A stretch of DNA of 22,724 nucleotides from JBLHKE01 sp047619485 (lineage in GTDB: Bacteria > Verrucomicrobiota > Verrucomicrobiia > Verrucomicrobiales > DEV007), in assembly GCA_047619485.1 (NCBI GenBank), contig JBLHKE010000031.1, forward strand, positions 1 through 22,724. Direction: 5' to 3'. Below the pieces are notes generated by a model. That model was not told the origin of the DNA and made no database searches. It saw only the letters and a list, made by a program, of their open reading frames with translations. Positions 6,548 through 15,141 of the stretch are shown one piece after another. Numbering within the stretch: position 1 is the first letter of the stretch; each line of letters opens with the position of its first letter. The position numbers and the translations under genes are program-made.

Positions 6548-8902
6548 ATGAAGAAGCTACGCGCGTGTTTTCTTGGTTGGTTTGCCCTCCTGCTCGGTTC
6601 CCAAGGTGTCTTGGCGGACGGGTTTATCATCATCGATCGCCCGGTGCCGCTACCTGAGCACCGCCACCCGCATCCACATCCGCGGCCACCGCGGCCAATC
6701 CATCAATACCTGCCGCTGGAGGTGAAGAACCACTTCGTGTCGGTGAAGATCGACGGGCAGGTCGCGGTGACCTCGGTCGACCAGACGTTCCATAACCCAT
6801 CGGGTCAACGGCTCGAGGGGACTTACCTTTTCCCAATTCCAGAAGGTGCGGAGATCGATCAGTTCGAGATGGATGTCAACGGTGAGATGATGGAGGCCGA
6901 GCTGCTCGACGCAGGCAAGGCGCGCAAGATCTACGAAGACATCGTGCGTCGCGCGAAGGATCCCGCGCTGATGGAATACGTCGGGCAGGGGCTTTTCAAG
7001 GTGCGCATCTTCCCGATCGAACCGCGCAGCGACAAGCGGGTGAAACTGAAATACACGCAGGTGCTGAAACGCGACGGCCGCTTGGTCGATTACACCTACC
7101 CGCTGAATACGGAGAAGTTCTCCTCGCGCCCGGTAGGCGAGGTGTCGGTCAAGGTGGACGTCCGCGCCGAGTCAGGGATCAAATCGATCTACTCGCCGAG
7201 CCACGAGATCGAGGTGACGCGCAAGGGTGAGAAGCGCGCAGTGATCGGCTTCGAGGAGAAGAACACGCGGCCGGACACCGACTTCAAACTACTCTACGCC
7301 ACCGATCACCAAGACTCGCAGGCGGTGGGGCTGGAGATGTTGACTTACAGCCCGAAGAAGGGCGGCGACGAGGGGCATTTCATGATGCTCGTCAGCCCGG
7401 GAGCGTGGGAGAAAAAGGACAAGATCGTGCCGAAGGATATCGTGTTCGTGCTCGACACCTCTGGCTCGATGCGCACCAAAAAGCTCGAACAGGCGAAGGC
7501 CGCGCTGGAGTTCTGCCTCGACAATCTGAACGCGGGCGACCGCTTCGAGATCGTGCGCTACTCGACCGAGGCGGAGGCACTGTTCGAAGGGCTCATGCCG
7601 GCGGACGATGAACACCTAACACTGGCAAATGAATACATCGACGAGCTCAAAGCAGGCGGTGGAACGGCGATCGAGGAAGCGCTGTTGCAGTCGGTGAGTT
7701 ACGCCAGCGGGCGTGAGGACGGCGATCGCCCGTATCAGGTAATCTTCCTCACGGATGGGCGACCAACGATCGGCGAGACGCGGCCGGACAAAATCCTCGA
7801 ACGCCTGAAGGACAAAGTTGGGAGCGCTCGAGTTTTCTGTTTTGGGATCGGCACGGATATCAATACCAAGCTGCTCGACCTCGTCGCCGAGGAAACGCGA
7901 GCGGTGACCGAATACGTACTGCCGGAGGAGGACATCGAGCACAAGGTGTCGCGCTTCTACTCCAAGATCGCGGTGCCGGTGATGGCGAATCTGAAACTGA
8001 CGGTGAAGGGTGGAGGCGCGCGCCTCACGCAGCGATACCCGAACGACCTGCCGGACCTGTTCAAGGGCGATCAGCTGGTGGTGTTCGGCCGTTACAAAAA
8101 GGGCGAGAAGAGCAAGGTAAAGTTGCAGTTGGAGGGATCGCTCGGGGGTGAGAAAAAGGCGTTCACCTACAGGGCGAGACTCGAGGGCTCGCGCGATCAC
8201 CAATTCATCCCGCGGCTGTGGGCGACGCGGAGGGTGGGTTACTTGCTCGACGAGATCCGGCTGCGCGGCGAGAGCTCGGAGCTGAGGGAGGAGGTCGTCT
8301 CGCTGGCGCGCAAGTACGGGATCGTGACGCCGTACACCTCGTACCTGATCGTCGAGGACGAGATGGCTCGGGATGTCCCAGTAGCCCGCCAGAGCATGGG
8401 GAACCGCCGCGGGTTGAGCCTGGAAGGCGGTGGAGGCACGGGGCGTCCGGCGGTAAATGCGGCACCAGATCCGGCCAGCGTCCAGCTCGCCCGAGACGCG
8501 GAGAAAGCTGCTTACGAAAGCTTCGCGGACGCTGAGAGCGGAGCCGAGGCGGTCGCCGGGGCGCGTGCGAGCTCCAAGCTAAAGGCGGCCAAAACCCCGA
8601 GTGCGACGCGCGCGGCCTTCCGCGAATCTCAGTATGCGGGGCAGGCCGGCGGGGGCAAGCGACTCGTCGCCCAGGAGACGAAATTTCTTGGTGGCAAAAC
8701 CTTCTACCAGAATGGTGCTGAGTGGATCGACGGTGATGCGCAAGCACTCGGTGAGGCGGCAGCGATCGAGATCGAGTTCGGCAGCGATGGCTACTTCGAG
8801 CTACTGTCACGCAGCACGGAGATAGCCAGATGGCTATCGGCCGGCGATTCCATGCAGGTGATCATTGCCGATCAGCTCTACAAGGTCGTCCCCACGAAGT
8901 AG
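6548..8902 (+). CDS. VIT domain and von Willebrand factor A domain protein, secreted
   Basis: The 784-residue protein has a signal peptide (1-23, cleavage after VLA) and then a His/Pro-rich segment (36-52). A VIT domain follows (about 58-180, with VTSVDQTFHNP, GTYLFPIPEGA and the conserved ARKIYEDIVRRAKDPALMEY). The vWA domain (about 296-470) has an intact metal-ion site: DTSGS at 303-307, Thr373 in GGGTAIEEA and Asp403 in LTDGRPT. The C-terminal third holds a beta-rich region, a conserved LARKYGIVTPYTSYLIVED motif (near 610) and a low-complexity Ala/Gly-rich stretch. This is the inter-alpha-trypsin-inhibitor-heavy-chain-like architecture common in Gram-negative bacteria. It is probably a periplasmic or surface adhesion/assembly protein, but partners are unknown. 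No Shine-Dalgarno site precedes ATG 6548. Confidence 0.92.
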   Translation: MKKLRACFLGWFALLLGSQGVLADGFIIIDRPVPLPEHRHPHPHPRPPRPIHQYLPLEVKNHFVSVKIDGQVAVTSVDQTFHNPSGQRLEGTYLFPIPEGAEIDQFEMDVNGEMMEAELLDAGKARKIYEDIVRRAKDPALMEYVGQGLFKVRIFPIEPRSDKRVKLKYTQVLKRDGRLVDYTYPLNTEKFSSRPVGEVSVKVDVRAESGIKSIYSPSHEIEVTRKGEKRAVIGFEEKNTRPDTDFKLLYATDHQDSQAVGLEMLTYSPKKGGDEGHFMMLVSPGAWEKKDKIVPKDIVFVLDTSGSMRTKKLEQAKAALEFCLDNLNAGDRFEIVRYSTEAEALFEGLMPADDEHLTLANEYIDELKAGGGTAIEEALLQSVSYASGREDGDRPYQVIFLTDGRPTIGETRPDKILERLKDKVGSARVFCFGIGTDINTKLLDLVAEETRAVTEYVLPEEDIEHKVSRFYSKIAVPVMANLKLTVKGGGARLTQRYPNDLPDLFKGDQLVVFGRYKKGEKSKVKLQLEGSLGGEKKAFTYRARLEGSRDHQFIPRLWATRRVGYLLDEIRLRGESSELREEVVSLARKYGIVTPYTSYLIVEDEMARDVPVARQSMGNRRGLSLEGGGGTGRPAVNAAPDPASVQLARDAEKAAYESFADAESGAEAVAGARASSKLKAAKTPSATRAAFRESQYAGQAGGGKRLVAQETKFLGGKTFYQNGAEWIDGDAQALGEAAAIEIEFGSDGYFELLSRSTEIARWLSAGDSMQVIIADQLYKVVPTK

Positions 8903-9013
8903 GCGATCGAGACAATTCCCGGTTGCGGTGACGCTCTGTCCCACAACTGGACGACGGTGGGAAGCGGGTTTTTCGCTGGCGTTCGCCCACAAACCAGCCC
9001 AATCTCCAAGTCT

Positions 9014-10468
9014 ATGAGCATGAACCTACGATCCTTCGCCCTCGTCGCCGCCGCGGCAGGCTTCGCCTTTTCGCATCTTAGCAGCAGTCATGCCCAGCTG
9101 ATCCCGAGGAAGTCCGACCAACTCGAATACCGTGAGTTTACCAGCTCGGATGGTAAGAAGATCAAGGCGGTGCTCGTCGATAAGACCGACAATACCCTCA
9201 CACTGCGCCTGGCGGACGGCCGCAAGGCGACGCTCCCTTACGACAAACTCAGCGCGGCGGATCAGGAATACGTGCGCGAGTGGGACAAGGAGAAAGACCT
9301 TTTCCTAACACAGTGTAAAAGCCTGCGCATCGGCAGCATGCTCGAGCTGCGCGGCTACGAGAGTTTCAAGTTCCAGCTCAAGGGCAACCACATTTTCGTC
9401 AAGGGGGAGCTCAACGGTAACCCCGCCGACTTCATGATCGATACCGGCGCTGGCAGCACGGTGCTCGACGTCATCGCCGCCAAAAAGAAGGGCTGCGATG
9501 TTGGGCCGATGGACCAGAAGATCTATGGCGTCGGTGGCGAGGCCCCGGCCGCGCTCACCAAGGTGCCTGAAATCAAGCTCGGCGAGTCGATCATCAAGGA
9601 TCAGACCCTGCTCGCGGCTGACCTCTTCAAGGACATCCCCGGCGCGCGCCGCGACCACGATGCCATCCTTGGTGCCGAGTTCATGAGCCAGCTGCGCGCC
9701 GTCATCTCTTACAAAGAGGGGCGCATCTTCCTGCGACCGGACCTGGTCGACAACGATGAGGAGGAGAAGGTGGCCGAGCCGCCGAAGTATCGCATCTTCA
9801 AGTTGGCCAACGGCAAGTCCCGTGCTGCGCGCATCAAGAAGAAGAACCCGAGCTCGACCGAACTCAACGTGGTCGACCGTGAGGGCAAGGTCACCGGTCA
9901 GGTCACCATCCTCAACAATGAGTTCTCTGACGACGACAAGGAATACATCGAAAAATGGACGCCAGAGCGCGATCTCTTCCTCCGCCAGTGCCGCGGCCTC
10001 ACCGTCCAGGACATCCTCGAACTGCGCCAGTATGAGTCGTTCGAATACAAGCGTCAGGGCAACCATATCTTCGTCGACGGCAAGCTCAACGGCAAAGACC
10101 GCTTGTTCATGATCGACACTGGCGCGGGTAGCACCGTCCTGCATGTCGAGGACGCCTTGGAGACCGGCTGCGCGGTCGGACCGATGACCGAGAAGGTCTA
10201 CGGCATCGGTGGTGAGGCACCAGCTGCGCGCGTGGATGTCGCATCGGTGGAGCTCGGCGGGGCGCTCTTCGAGAACCGCCAGCTAATGGCGCTCGACATG
10301 TTCAAGCAGATGGGGCGCCGCGGTCCTTACTGCGGGTTGTTCGGCGCCGATTTCCTGCGCGAGACCGATGCGGTAATCACTTACCGCGAGCAGAAAATTT
10401 TCCTCCAAGCCGATAAGTCCGACAAGAAAGCTGACGGCGGCGAGGACGTAGAAGAGGAAGAGAAGTAG
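9014..10468 (+). CDS. Tandem SHD1-aspartyl protease protein, secreted
   Basis: From ATG 9014 the protein has 484 residues and a signal peptide ending at SSSHA (residue 27). A GTG at 8957 would add 19 residues before the signal and is less likely. The chain is an internal duplication. SHD1-like domain 1 spans about 37-91 (REFTSSDGKKIKAVLV... LPYDKLSAADQEYV). Retropepsin-like domain 1 spans 110-240, with catalytic FMIDTGAGSTVL (Asp143). SHD1-like domain 2 spans 258-316. Retropepsin-like domain 2 spans 335-466, again FMIDTGAGSTVL (Asp368). Both protease halves share GNHIFV, YG(V/I)GGEAPAA and a C-terminal GAEF/GADF motif. Retropepsins work as dimers, so one chain could form both halves of an active site (inference). 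The C-terminus is an acidic tail. A short GC hairpin (10470-10486) follows the stop. Confidence 0.9.
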   Translation: MSMNLRSFALVAAAAGFAFSHLSSSHAQLIPRKSDQLEYREFTSSDGKKIKAVLVDKTDNTLTLRLADGRKATLPYDKLSAADQEYVREWDKEKDLFLTQCKSLRIGSMLELRGYESFKFQLKGNHIFVKGELNGNPADFMIDTGAGSTVLDVIAAKKKGCDVGPMDQKIYGVGGEAPAALTKVPEIKLGESIIKDQTLLAADLFKDIPGARRDHDAILGAEFMSQLRAVISYKEGRIFLRPDLVDNDEEEKVAEPPKYRIFKLANGKSRAARIKKKNPSSTELNVVDREGKVTGQVTILNNEFSDDDKEYIEKWTPERDLFLRQCRGLTVQDILELRQYESFEYKRQGNHIFVDGKLNGKDRLFMIDTGAGSTVLHVEDALETGCAVGPMTEKVYGIGGEAPAARVDVASVELGGALFENRQLMALDMFKQMGRRGPYCGLFGADFLRETDAVITYREQKIFLQADKSDKKADGGEDVEEEEK

Positions 10469-10497
10469 GCCGCCAGACTCGGGCGGAGGATCGAACT

Positions 10498-10543
10498 GTA
10501 GCTGAATTCGCCACAGGCTGTTGCGAAACTGGCAGCAGCTAGG
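10498..10543 (+). repeat. REP-like element with GTAG head (copy B)
   Basis: GTAG at 10498-10501 leads GTAGCTGAATTCGCCA, matching copy D in 14 of the first 16 positions. Folding is supported by AGCTG (10500-10504) with CAGCT (10536-10540) and GCCA (10510-10513) with TGGC (10530-10533). A GTAG tetranucleotide 5' of a hairpin is the hallmark of REP sequences handled by RAYT transposases. Confidence 0.7.
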
Positions 10544-10601
10544 TAAGTCGGGCAGGAGTGCCGGTTTTACATTCGGAACACGAGCGCTGGCGATATGATC
10601 A

Positions 10602-10631
10602 TCCAGTTTTGCAACTGTCTGGCAAGAATTT
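10602..10631 (-). repeat. REP-like element, partial (copy C)
   Basis: On the minus strand AATTCTTGCCAGACAGTTGC and the following AAAACTGG align with the AATTCGCCA...GTTGCGAAACTGG part of copy B, allowing a two-base gap. The GTAG head is not recognisable. It is inverted relative to copy B. Confidence 0.5.
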
Positions 10632-10663
10632 GGCCGAGCATCCTTGGGATTTACTGAGTGATG

Positions 10664-10697
10664 GGACGTTCGTCCAAACTCTGGCGAGTTCTGCTAC
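10664..10697 (-). repeat. REP-like element with GTAG head (copy D)
   Basis: On the minus strand it begins GTAGCAGAACTCGCCAGAG and ends TTTGGACGAACGTCC. It matches copy A in 25 of the last 28 positions and shares its first 16 bases with copy B at 14 positions. It lies between the 3' ends of the aspartyl-protease and CotH genes. Confidence 0.65.
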
Positions 10698-10726
10698 AAC
10701 GCCCGACGCCCAACTCCTTGGAGTGT

Positions 10727-13700
10727 CTACCGTAGTTCGGCGACGAGTCGCATGAAGGCTCGCGAGGCCGTCGCAGGTGCGAAGGCTTGGGTGCTGCGGT
10801 ATTTAACGATGGCAGAGCCGTCTCCCTGATTGATCTGGGAAACGAATTCCACGGATCCGTTGCCGCCCATCCAGATGGTGCAGTCGCGAGAGATCTCGAC
10901 GCTAAGGTCGACGTCGTCGGCTGCGAGATCGCGCTGGAAGGTGATCACTAGGTGATCTTGCTTGAGGTCGTTGATCGTGACTGCTTCGATCGCGGCGCTG
11001 AAGGAATCGTTGCCATGGGTGGGGTCGCTGTCGCTCGTCCCGAGGGCATATTCGAGGAGTCGTCTCAGGCCGTCCTCGTCATCGTCTGCGATCGGATCTC
11101 CCGCTAGCGGATCGCTATCGTCGGCGTCGGGGTTGCCACCTAGCAGAGCACTGCTGCGCCAGTTGCTCGGCAGCGAGTGGTCCGGTGGTGTCGCGCCGTC
11201 GGTGATGAGGACGAGGCTGTAGCCTGTAGATCCAGCCTCGGTCGGCCACGGGTGCCGGTCGTTGTAGGTAAAGTCCTGGATGGTGCCGCCGAGCGCGTCG
11301 ACCAGGTGGATGCGCTCGCCCGCATTGTCGAGCCGCGACGGTCCAAATTCGCCCCCAATGCGCGCGTCGAAACCGTTGCCGTAGCGCGCGACGAAGGCTG
11401 CCTGGTTGCTGACGATGAGCACCCGCTCCCCTCGTGCGAGCGTGGTGATAGTCGAGCCGGTGAAGGTGAACTCGACGCCGGCCTCGAAGTGCACGTCGGT
11501 GAGATCGATCGTCTGTGCGCCGAGGTTGGCGAATTCAATCCACTCGTAGTCGGCGGCATCCACGGAGGTCGCTTGCTCGGCTGGCGATGGTTGGGCCGGA
11601 GCGTAGTGCAGTTCGCTGATGACGAGGTCGGATGCGCTCGCGATCGGACCGACAAGGTAGGTTCCGCGTAGGGCGCTCGACCAGGAGGTGAGCCCGCTAC
11701 CGCTGCGCGCACGGGCGGTGATGATGGTAGTCGAGGGGACATCGACCGCTGCGCTGGTAGAGGCCGATGGCGAGACATTCCCCCCCGGCAGGCGCGGGTC
11801 GCTGCCATCGGTCGTGAAGTAGACGGTGCCGCCTGCTCCGGTGAAAGACACCTCGGTTCCGCTTGCGACTTGCCCAGGGACGACGGTGAACTGTGGCGGG
11901 TCGGTGTACTGGCTATCGATCCAAGTCGCGCGGTCGGAGAGCCAGGTTTTTAAGACGTTGACTTGGCTGGTGTAGCCACCGGATGGTCGCACGCCGGTCC
12001 ACTTGTTGAAATTGCGTGCCTGTGGGGAAGTGCCGAGTCCCGGGTTGGTGCCGGCCGGGTCTTGGAAGTCAAGCTGGGCGACGTAGCTGTCGATGATGCT
12101 GTCGATGTTAGCAGTCGAAAACGTGGTCTTGCGCAGTTCCTGCCACAGGTCGGTGTGCGCCTGGCGGAAATCCGGGTTGGTGAGCGCTTGCCCCCACCAC
12201 GGGTAACGCGAGTCGCCGTACATCTTGCTGGAATCGCCCGAGCCGTCCCACTGCGCCGGGTTGTTGTCGCGGCTGTCGGTCGACCCCATGGTGCGATCAA
12301 AATCCCAGATCGGTCCGGCACCGATTTTCCCCCCATTGGTCGGATCGCGGTGTTTGTAATAGTAACCACTGAGGCGGAAACCATCGACGTTCATCGCTAG
12401 GGTGTTGAGCCAGTGGTGGCGCAACCACGAGAAGCTGTCGAGGTAGTCGGTGAAATGTTTCCCGGTGGTAGGGTTCGTCCAATCGGAGCTATAGAGCGCG
12501 CTGTCGGCCTCGTTGAGATAATTGCGCAACCAGGTCTCCTGCGCCGGGGCGACGTCTTCTTCTTTCGGTTCGACCCAGCCGAAAGTCCCCATGCGATTCA
12601 CGGAGAATCCGCCATCGCCAGGATCGAGGCGATCTTTTTTGAACAGGTAGCCGCCGCCCACCTCTGGCTCCGCGGTGTCGCCAACTGAGATTTTGGCGAC
12701 GTCGATCCGATCCTTGTCGCGTTTGATTTTTTCCATCAAAGCGTAGACGCCGAAATAGTCGCCTGCGTACGACAGGTTGCCACCGCCGGTGTTGAGGAAC
12801 ACCTCGACGAAGCGCGTGCGCACTGCATACTCGCCAGTCTCGTTGCTGAGCTGGTAGATGAGTGGGTTGCGCATCAGCGCGCGGTCGAAGGTGTAGCGAC
12901 CGCTGAGAACCCAGTCGGACTCGCTCGGCATCCCGAGCGGCGCGATCGCCTGGTCTTCCTTGTTCTCATCCTGCGCCTCGAGCGAGAGCGAGTATTTATC
13001 GAAGCCCGCTGACGACGAGCCACGCTTCTTCAGGTTGCAACGCGTCGCAATCCCGAGGTTGGCGGAGAGGTGGCTGCGATTGTCGCCGGCGACATCGGGT
13101 TCGATGATCCCCCAGAACCCATCGGTGTCGCCCCCAGGCTCGCCGCTGCCCCAACTCTCGAGGATCACGATCGGCAGGTTGGAGCTGAAGTTTGCGAGGT
13201 CGCCACTGAGGAATAGATAGGTCGTCATGGCGATCGGACCACTGGCATCATTCGCGCCGAAGATGCGTGCGCGCAATTGGGTGCTGTTGTTGCTGATGGT
13301 GATCGGCCCGGTGTATTCGGTCGAGCTGGTGTCGGGGGCGGATTCGTCGGTCGTGTAGCGGATGGTCTGGTCGGCTCCCGCCCCACTCAGGGTTACCTGG
13401 AAACTATTGGTGAAGGTTCGACTCGACTCGGAGATAGCGACGTTGCTGGCGGGCAGTCCCTGGTCGGTGCCGTTTACCGCACCGGGCGTCGGTACGAGGA
13501 AGTAACCGGGATCCCCGAGCGATGCATCGGACAGGCGCGTGGCGACGAGGCGCGGCCGGAACAGGAAATCGGAGCTGGTGCGGTTCCTGTTGAGCGCGTG
13601 GATGGCGAGCACGTTGTCACCTTCGAGCAACTCGGCGGTGAAGGCGCTGAGGTTGAAGGGGAGGAATTGGACCGCGGCCCCGTCCGCATGATCACCCTGC

Positions 13701-14536
13701 GCTGCAGAGGACCAAGTGGGAGTGCCGACCGCTAGGTCGCGCGCCACCTCGGTGCCGTTGAGGTAGGCGACGAAACCGTCGTCATACTGAAACTGCAACT
13801 CAAGAGCTGAGATCTCATCGACCGCCGTCAGGGTGAACGGGATGCGGATAAACGCCGAGGTCTGCTTGTTGTACATGTCGCTCTCGATGTTGGTTTTGAT
13901 CAAGGTCTGGTAGCCCGAGCTGCGCTCGTAACCGACGCCTGTGGTGCCGCTCCGCCAGCTGCTGTCATCGAAATTCATCGGCTTCCAGGTGTCCCCCAAC
14001 GCGGCGCTGGTCGGCACGTGAACCGTGCATGGGGCCTCGACGTCGAAGGCGAACTCTTCGCTCGTGTTACCGAGCTGCTCGAGCCCGTAGGAGGCGTCTT
14101 CAAATTGCAGCGGGTAGGTCGGGGCGTATTCGTCGATGACGGTCGTCCCGTCGGCCGCGACTAGCGCGAGATAGTCGCCATCAACGGAGAGTTTGAAATT
14201 GGTGTGCAACTCCGCTCCCGCCACCGCACGATTTTTGTCCGAGGCAAATACGAGCAAGAATGAGGATGGTGCTAGGGTGGTCGTCGCCGGGATTTGCCAC
14301 TTGGTGAGCAGGGACAAGTCGTCGGTGAGATAGAATCCGCTCAGGTCGAGCGCCGTTGCGTCCGGATTAAAGATCTCGATCCAGTCGCTGTTGTCGCCGT
14401 CTTCGTCATCGATGGTCGAGCGGTTGGAAGCTTGGAATTCGGTGATCAGCGGCGCGGGGTGGGCAGCAGGTGTCAGTGCGAAAACAGTGGACGCCAAGGC
14501 GCAGACCACCAGCGAGTGGGGAATTTTAAAGATCAT
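10727..14536 (-). CDS. Large secreted protein with lamin-tail, chitobiase-like and CotH domains
   Basis: ATG 14536 begins directly at a signal peptide (MIFKIPHSLVVCALASTVFA... AHP), giving 1269 residues; the frame is open 35 codons further upstream, but that part is not signal-like. Approximate order: lamin-tail domain 1 (28-140, LITEFQASN, DWIEIFNP), a jelly-roll beta region (165-335), chitobiase C-terminal-like domain (368-440, IRYTTDESAPD), CotH domain (455-820, LKKRGSSSAGFDKYSLS, GDYFGVYALMEKI and IWDFDRTMG), chitobiase-like domain 2 (YFTTDGSDPR) and lamin-tail domain 2 (LVISELHY, YEWIEFANLG). Near the end is an Asp-rich DDDEDGLRRLLEYALG segment that may bind calcium. CotH proteins are atypical kinases in spore coats; here the role is more likely cell-surface or extracellular, which is inference. 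No Shine-Dalgarno site was seen. Confidence 0.9.
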   Translation of the reverse strand: MIFKIPHSLVVCALASTVFALTPAAHPAPLITEFQASNRSTIDDEDGDNSDWIEIFNPDATALDLSGFYLTDDLSLLTKWQIPATTTLAPSSFLLVFASDKNRAVAGAELHTNFKLSVDGDYLALVAADGTTVIDEYAPTYPLQFEDASYGLEQLGNTSEEFAFDVEAPCTVHVPTSAALGDTWKPMNFDDSSWRSGTTGVGYERSSGYQTLIKTNIESDMYNKQTSAFIRIPFTLTAVDEISALELQFQYDDGFVAYLNGTEVARDLAVGTPTWSSAAQGDHADGAAVQFLPFNLSAFTAELLEGDNVLAIHALNRNRTSSDFLFRPRLVATRLSDASLGDPGYFLVPTPGAVNGTDQGLPASNVAISESSRTFTNSFQVTLSGAGADQTIRYTTDESAPDTSSTEYTGPITISNNSTQLRARIFGANDASGPIAMTTYLFLSGDLANFSSNLPIVILESWGSGEPGGDTDGFWGIIEPDVAGDNRSHLSANLGIATRCNLKKRGSSSAGFDKYSLSLEAQDENKEDQAIAPLGMPSESDWVLSGRYTFDRALMRNPLIYQLSNETGEYAVRTRFVEVFLNTGGGNLSYAGDYFGVYALMEKIKRDKDRIDVAKISVGDTAEPEVGGGYLFKKDRLDPGDGGFSVNRMGTFGWVEPKEEDVAPAQETWLRNYLNEADSALYSSDWTNPTTGKHFTDYLDSFSWLRHHWLNTLAMNVDGFRLSGYYYKHRDPTNGGKIGAGPIWDFDRTMGSTDSRDNNPAQWDGSGDSSKMYGDSRYPWWGQALTNPDFRQAHTDLWQELRKTTFSTANIDSIIDSYVAQLDFQDPAGTNPGLGTSPQARNFNKWTGVRPSGGYTSQVNVLKTWLSDRATWIDSQYTDPPQFTVVPGQVASGTEVSFTGAGGTVYFTTDGSDPRLPGGNVSPSASTSAAVDVPSTTIITARARSGSGLTSWSSALRGTYLVGPIASASDLVISELHYAPAQPSPAEQATSVDAADYEWIEFANLGAQTIDLTDVHFEAGVEFTFTGSTITTLARGERVLIVSNQAAFVARYGNGFDARIGGEFGPSRLDNAGERIHLVDALGGTIQDFTYNDRHPWPTEAGSTGYSLVLITDGATPPDHSLPSNWRSSALLGGNPDADDSDPLAGDPIADDDEDGLRRLLEYALGTSDSDPTHGNDSFSAAIEAVTINDLKQDHLVITFQRDLAADDVDLSVEISRDCTIWMGGNGSVEFVSQINQGDGSAIVKYRSTQAFAPATASRAFMRLVAELR

Positions 14537-14646
14537 GGGGATTTGGGGCTGAGGATTGAGCCTTCTCAAACTACCTAGAATCAAGGATTTAGGCAAGTGG
14601 TATGACTTGTGACGGTGCCTGATTCGGTTTAGTGCCTGCATCGATC

Positions 14647-15132
14647 ATGATGAGCAAAACCAAACCCTTCCGCGTTCTCTTTGTTTGCATGGGCAACATC
14701 TGCCGGTCGCCGGCAGGGGAGTGCGTCATGCGTCACCTTACGGAAAAAGCTGGGTCGGGGGAGCTGATCGATTGCGATAGCGCCGGGACGATCGACATGC
14801 ACACTGGCAACCAGCCCGACTCGCGCATGCGCAAAGCAGCCCGCGGCAGGGGCATCGAAGTGGCTGGGGCGGCTCGCCAGATCAAGGCTGCGGACCTCGA
14901 TGCGTTCGACTTGATCCTAGCGATGGACGCGGACAATCGTGCCTACATCGATCGGCTCAAACAACAGCATGGCGGATCCGCAGAGCTGCGGCAGTTTTGC
15001 GAACTCTGCCGGGAGCACGGGCTGGTGGACGTGCCCGACCCCTACTACGGTGGCGACGATGGTTTCGAGCTGGTGTTGGATTTGCTCGAGGATGGTTGTG
15101 CCGCCTTGCTCGATGAGATCAGGCGAGTGTAG
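14647..15132 (+). CDS. Low-molecular-weight protein-tyrosine-phosphatase family protein
   Basis: With ATG 14647 the protein has 161 residues, normal for the family; the frame opens at a GTG (14632) and a second ATG follows at 14650. The P-loop VCMGNICRSP contains nucleophile Cys14, Arg20 and Ser21. The general-acid loop is VPDPYYGGDDGFELVLDLL, with the Asp before Pro-Tyr. It is cytoplasmic. Nine bases separate its stop from the GTG of the fructosamine-kinase-family gene, so the two are almost certainly cotranscribed. LMW-PTP-family enzymes are known to dephosphorylate protein-bound ribulosamine 5-phosphate, and the kinase neighbour acts on the product. That makes a sugar-phosphate repair substrate more plausible here than phosphotyrosine (inference). 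Confidence 0.93.
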   Translation: MMSKTKPFRVLFVCMGNICRSPAGECVMRHLTEKAGSGELIDCDSAGTIDMHTGNQPDSRMRKAARGRGIEVAGAARQIKAADLDAFDLILAMDADNRAYIDRLKQQHGGSAELRQFCELCREHGLVDVPDPYYGGDDGFELVLDLLEDGCAALLDEIRRV

Positions 15133-15141
15133 ACTGTCGCG

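Noticed and set aside
7616..8810. Minus-strand frames inside the VIT-vWA gene
   Set aside because: They are shadows of a well-supported coding sequence.
8939..8973. Hairpin TCCCAC/GTGGGA followed by a T-run after the VIT-vWA gene
   Set aside because: A six-bp stem with a 12-base loop, and other bases between stem and T-run, is too weak to call a terminator.
9305..10144. Minus-strand frame of 279 residues over the aspartyl protease
   Set aside because: It is antisense to a protein with two intact protease motifs; its repeated look merely mirrors the tandem duplication.
14537..14641. N-terminal extension of the CotH protein frame
   Set aside because: It would place 35 charged residues before a clear signal peptide and overlap the divergent promoter region.
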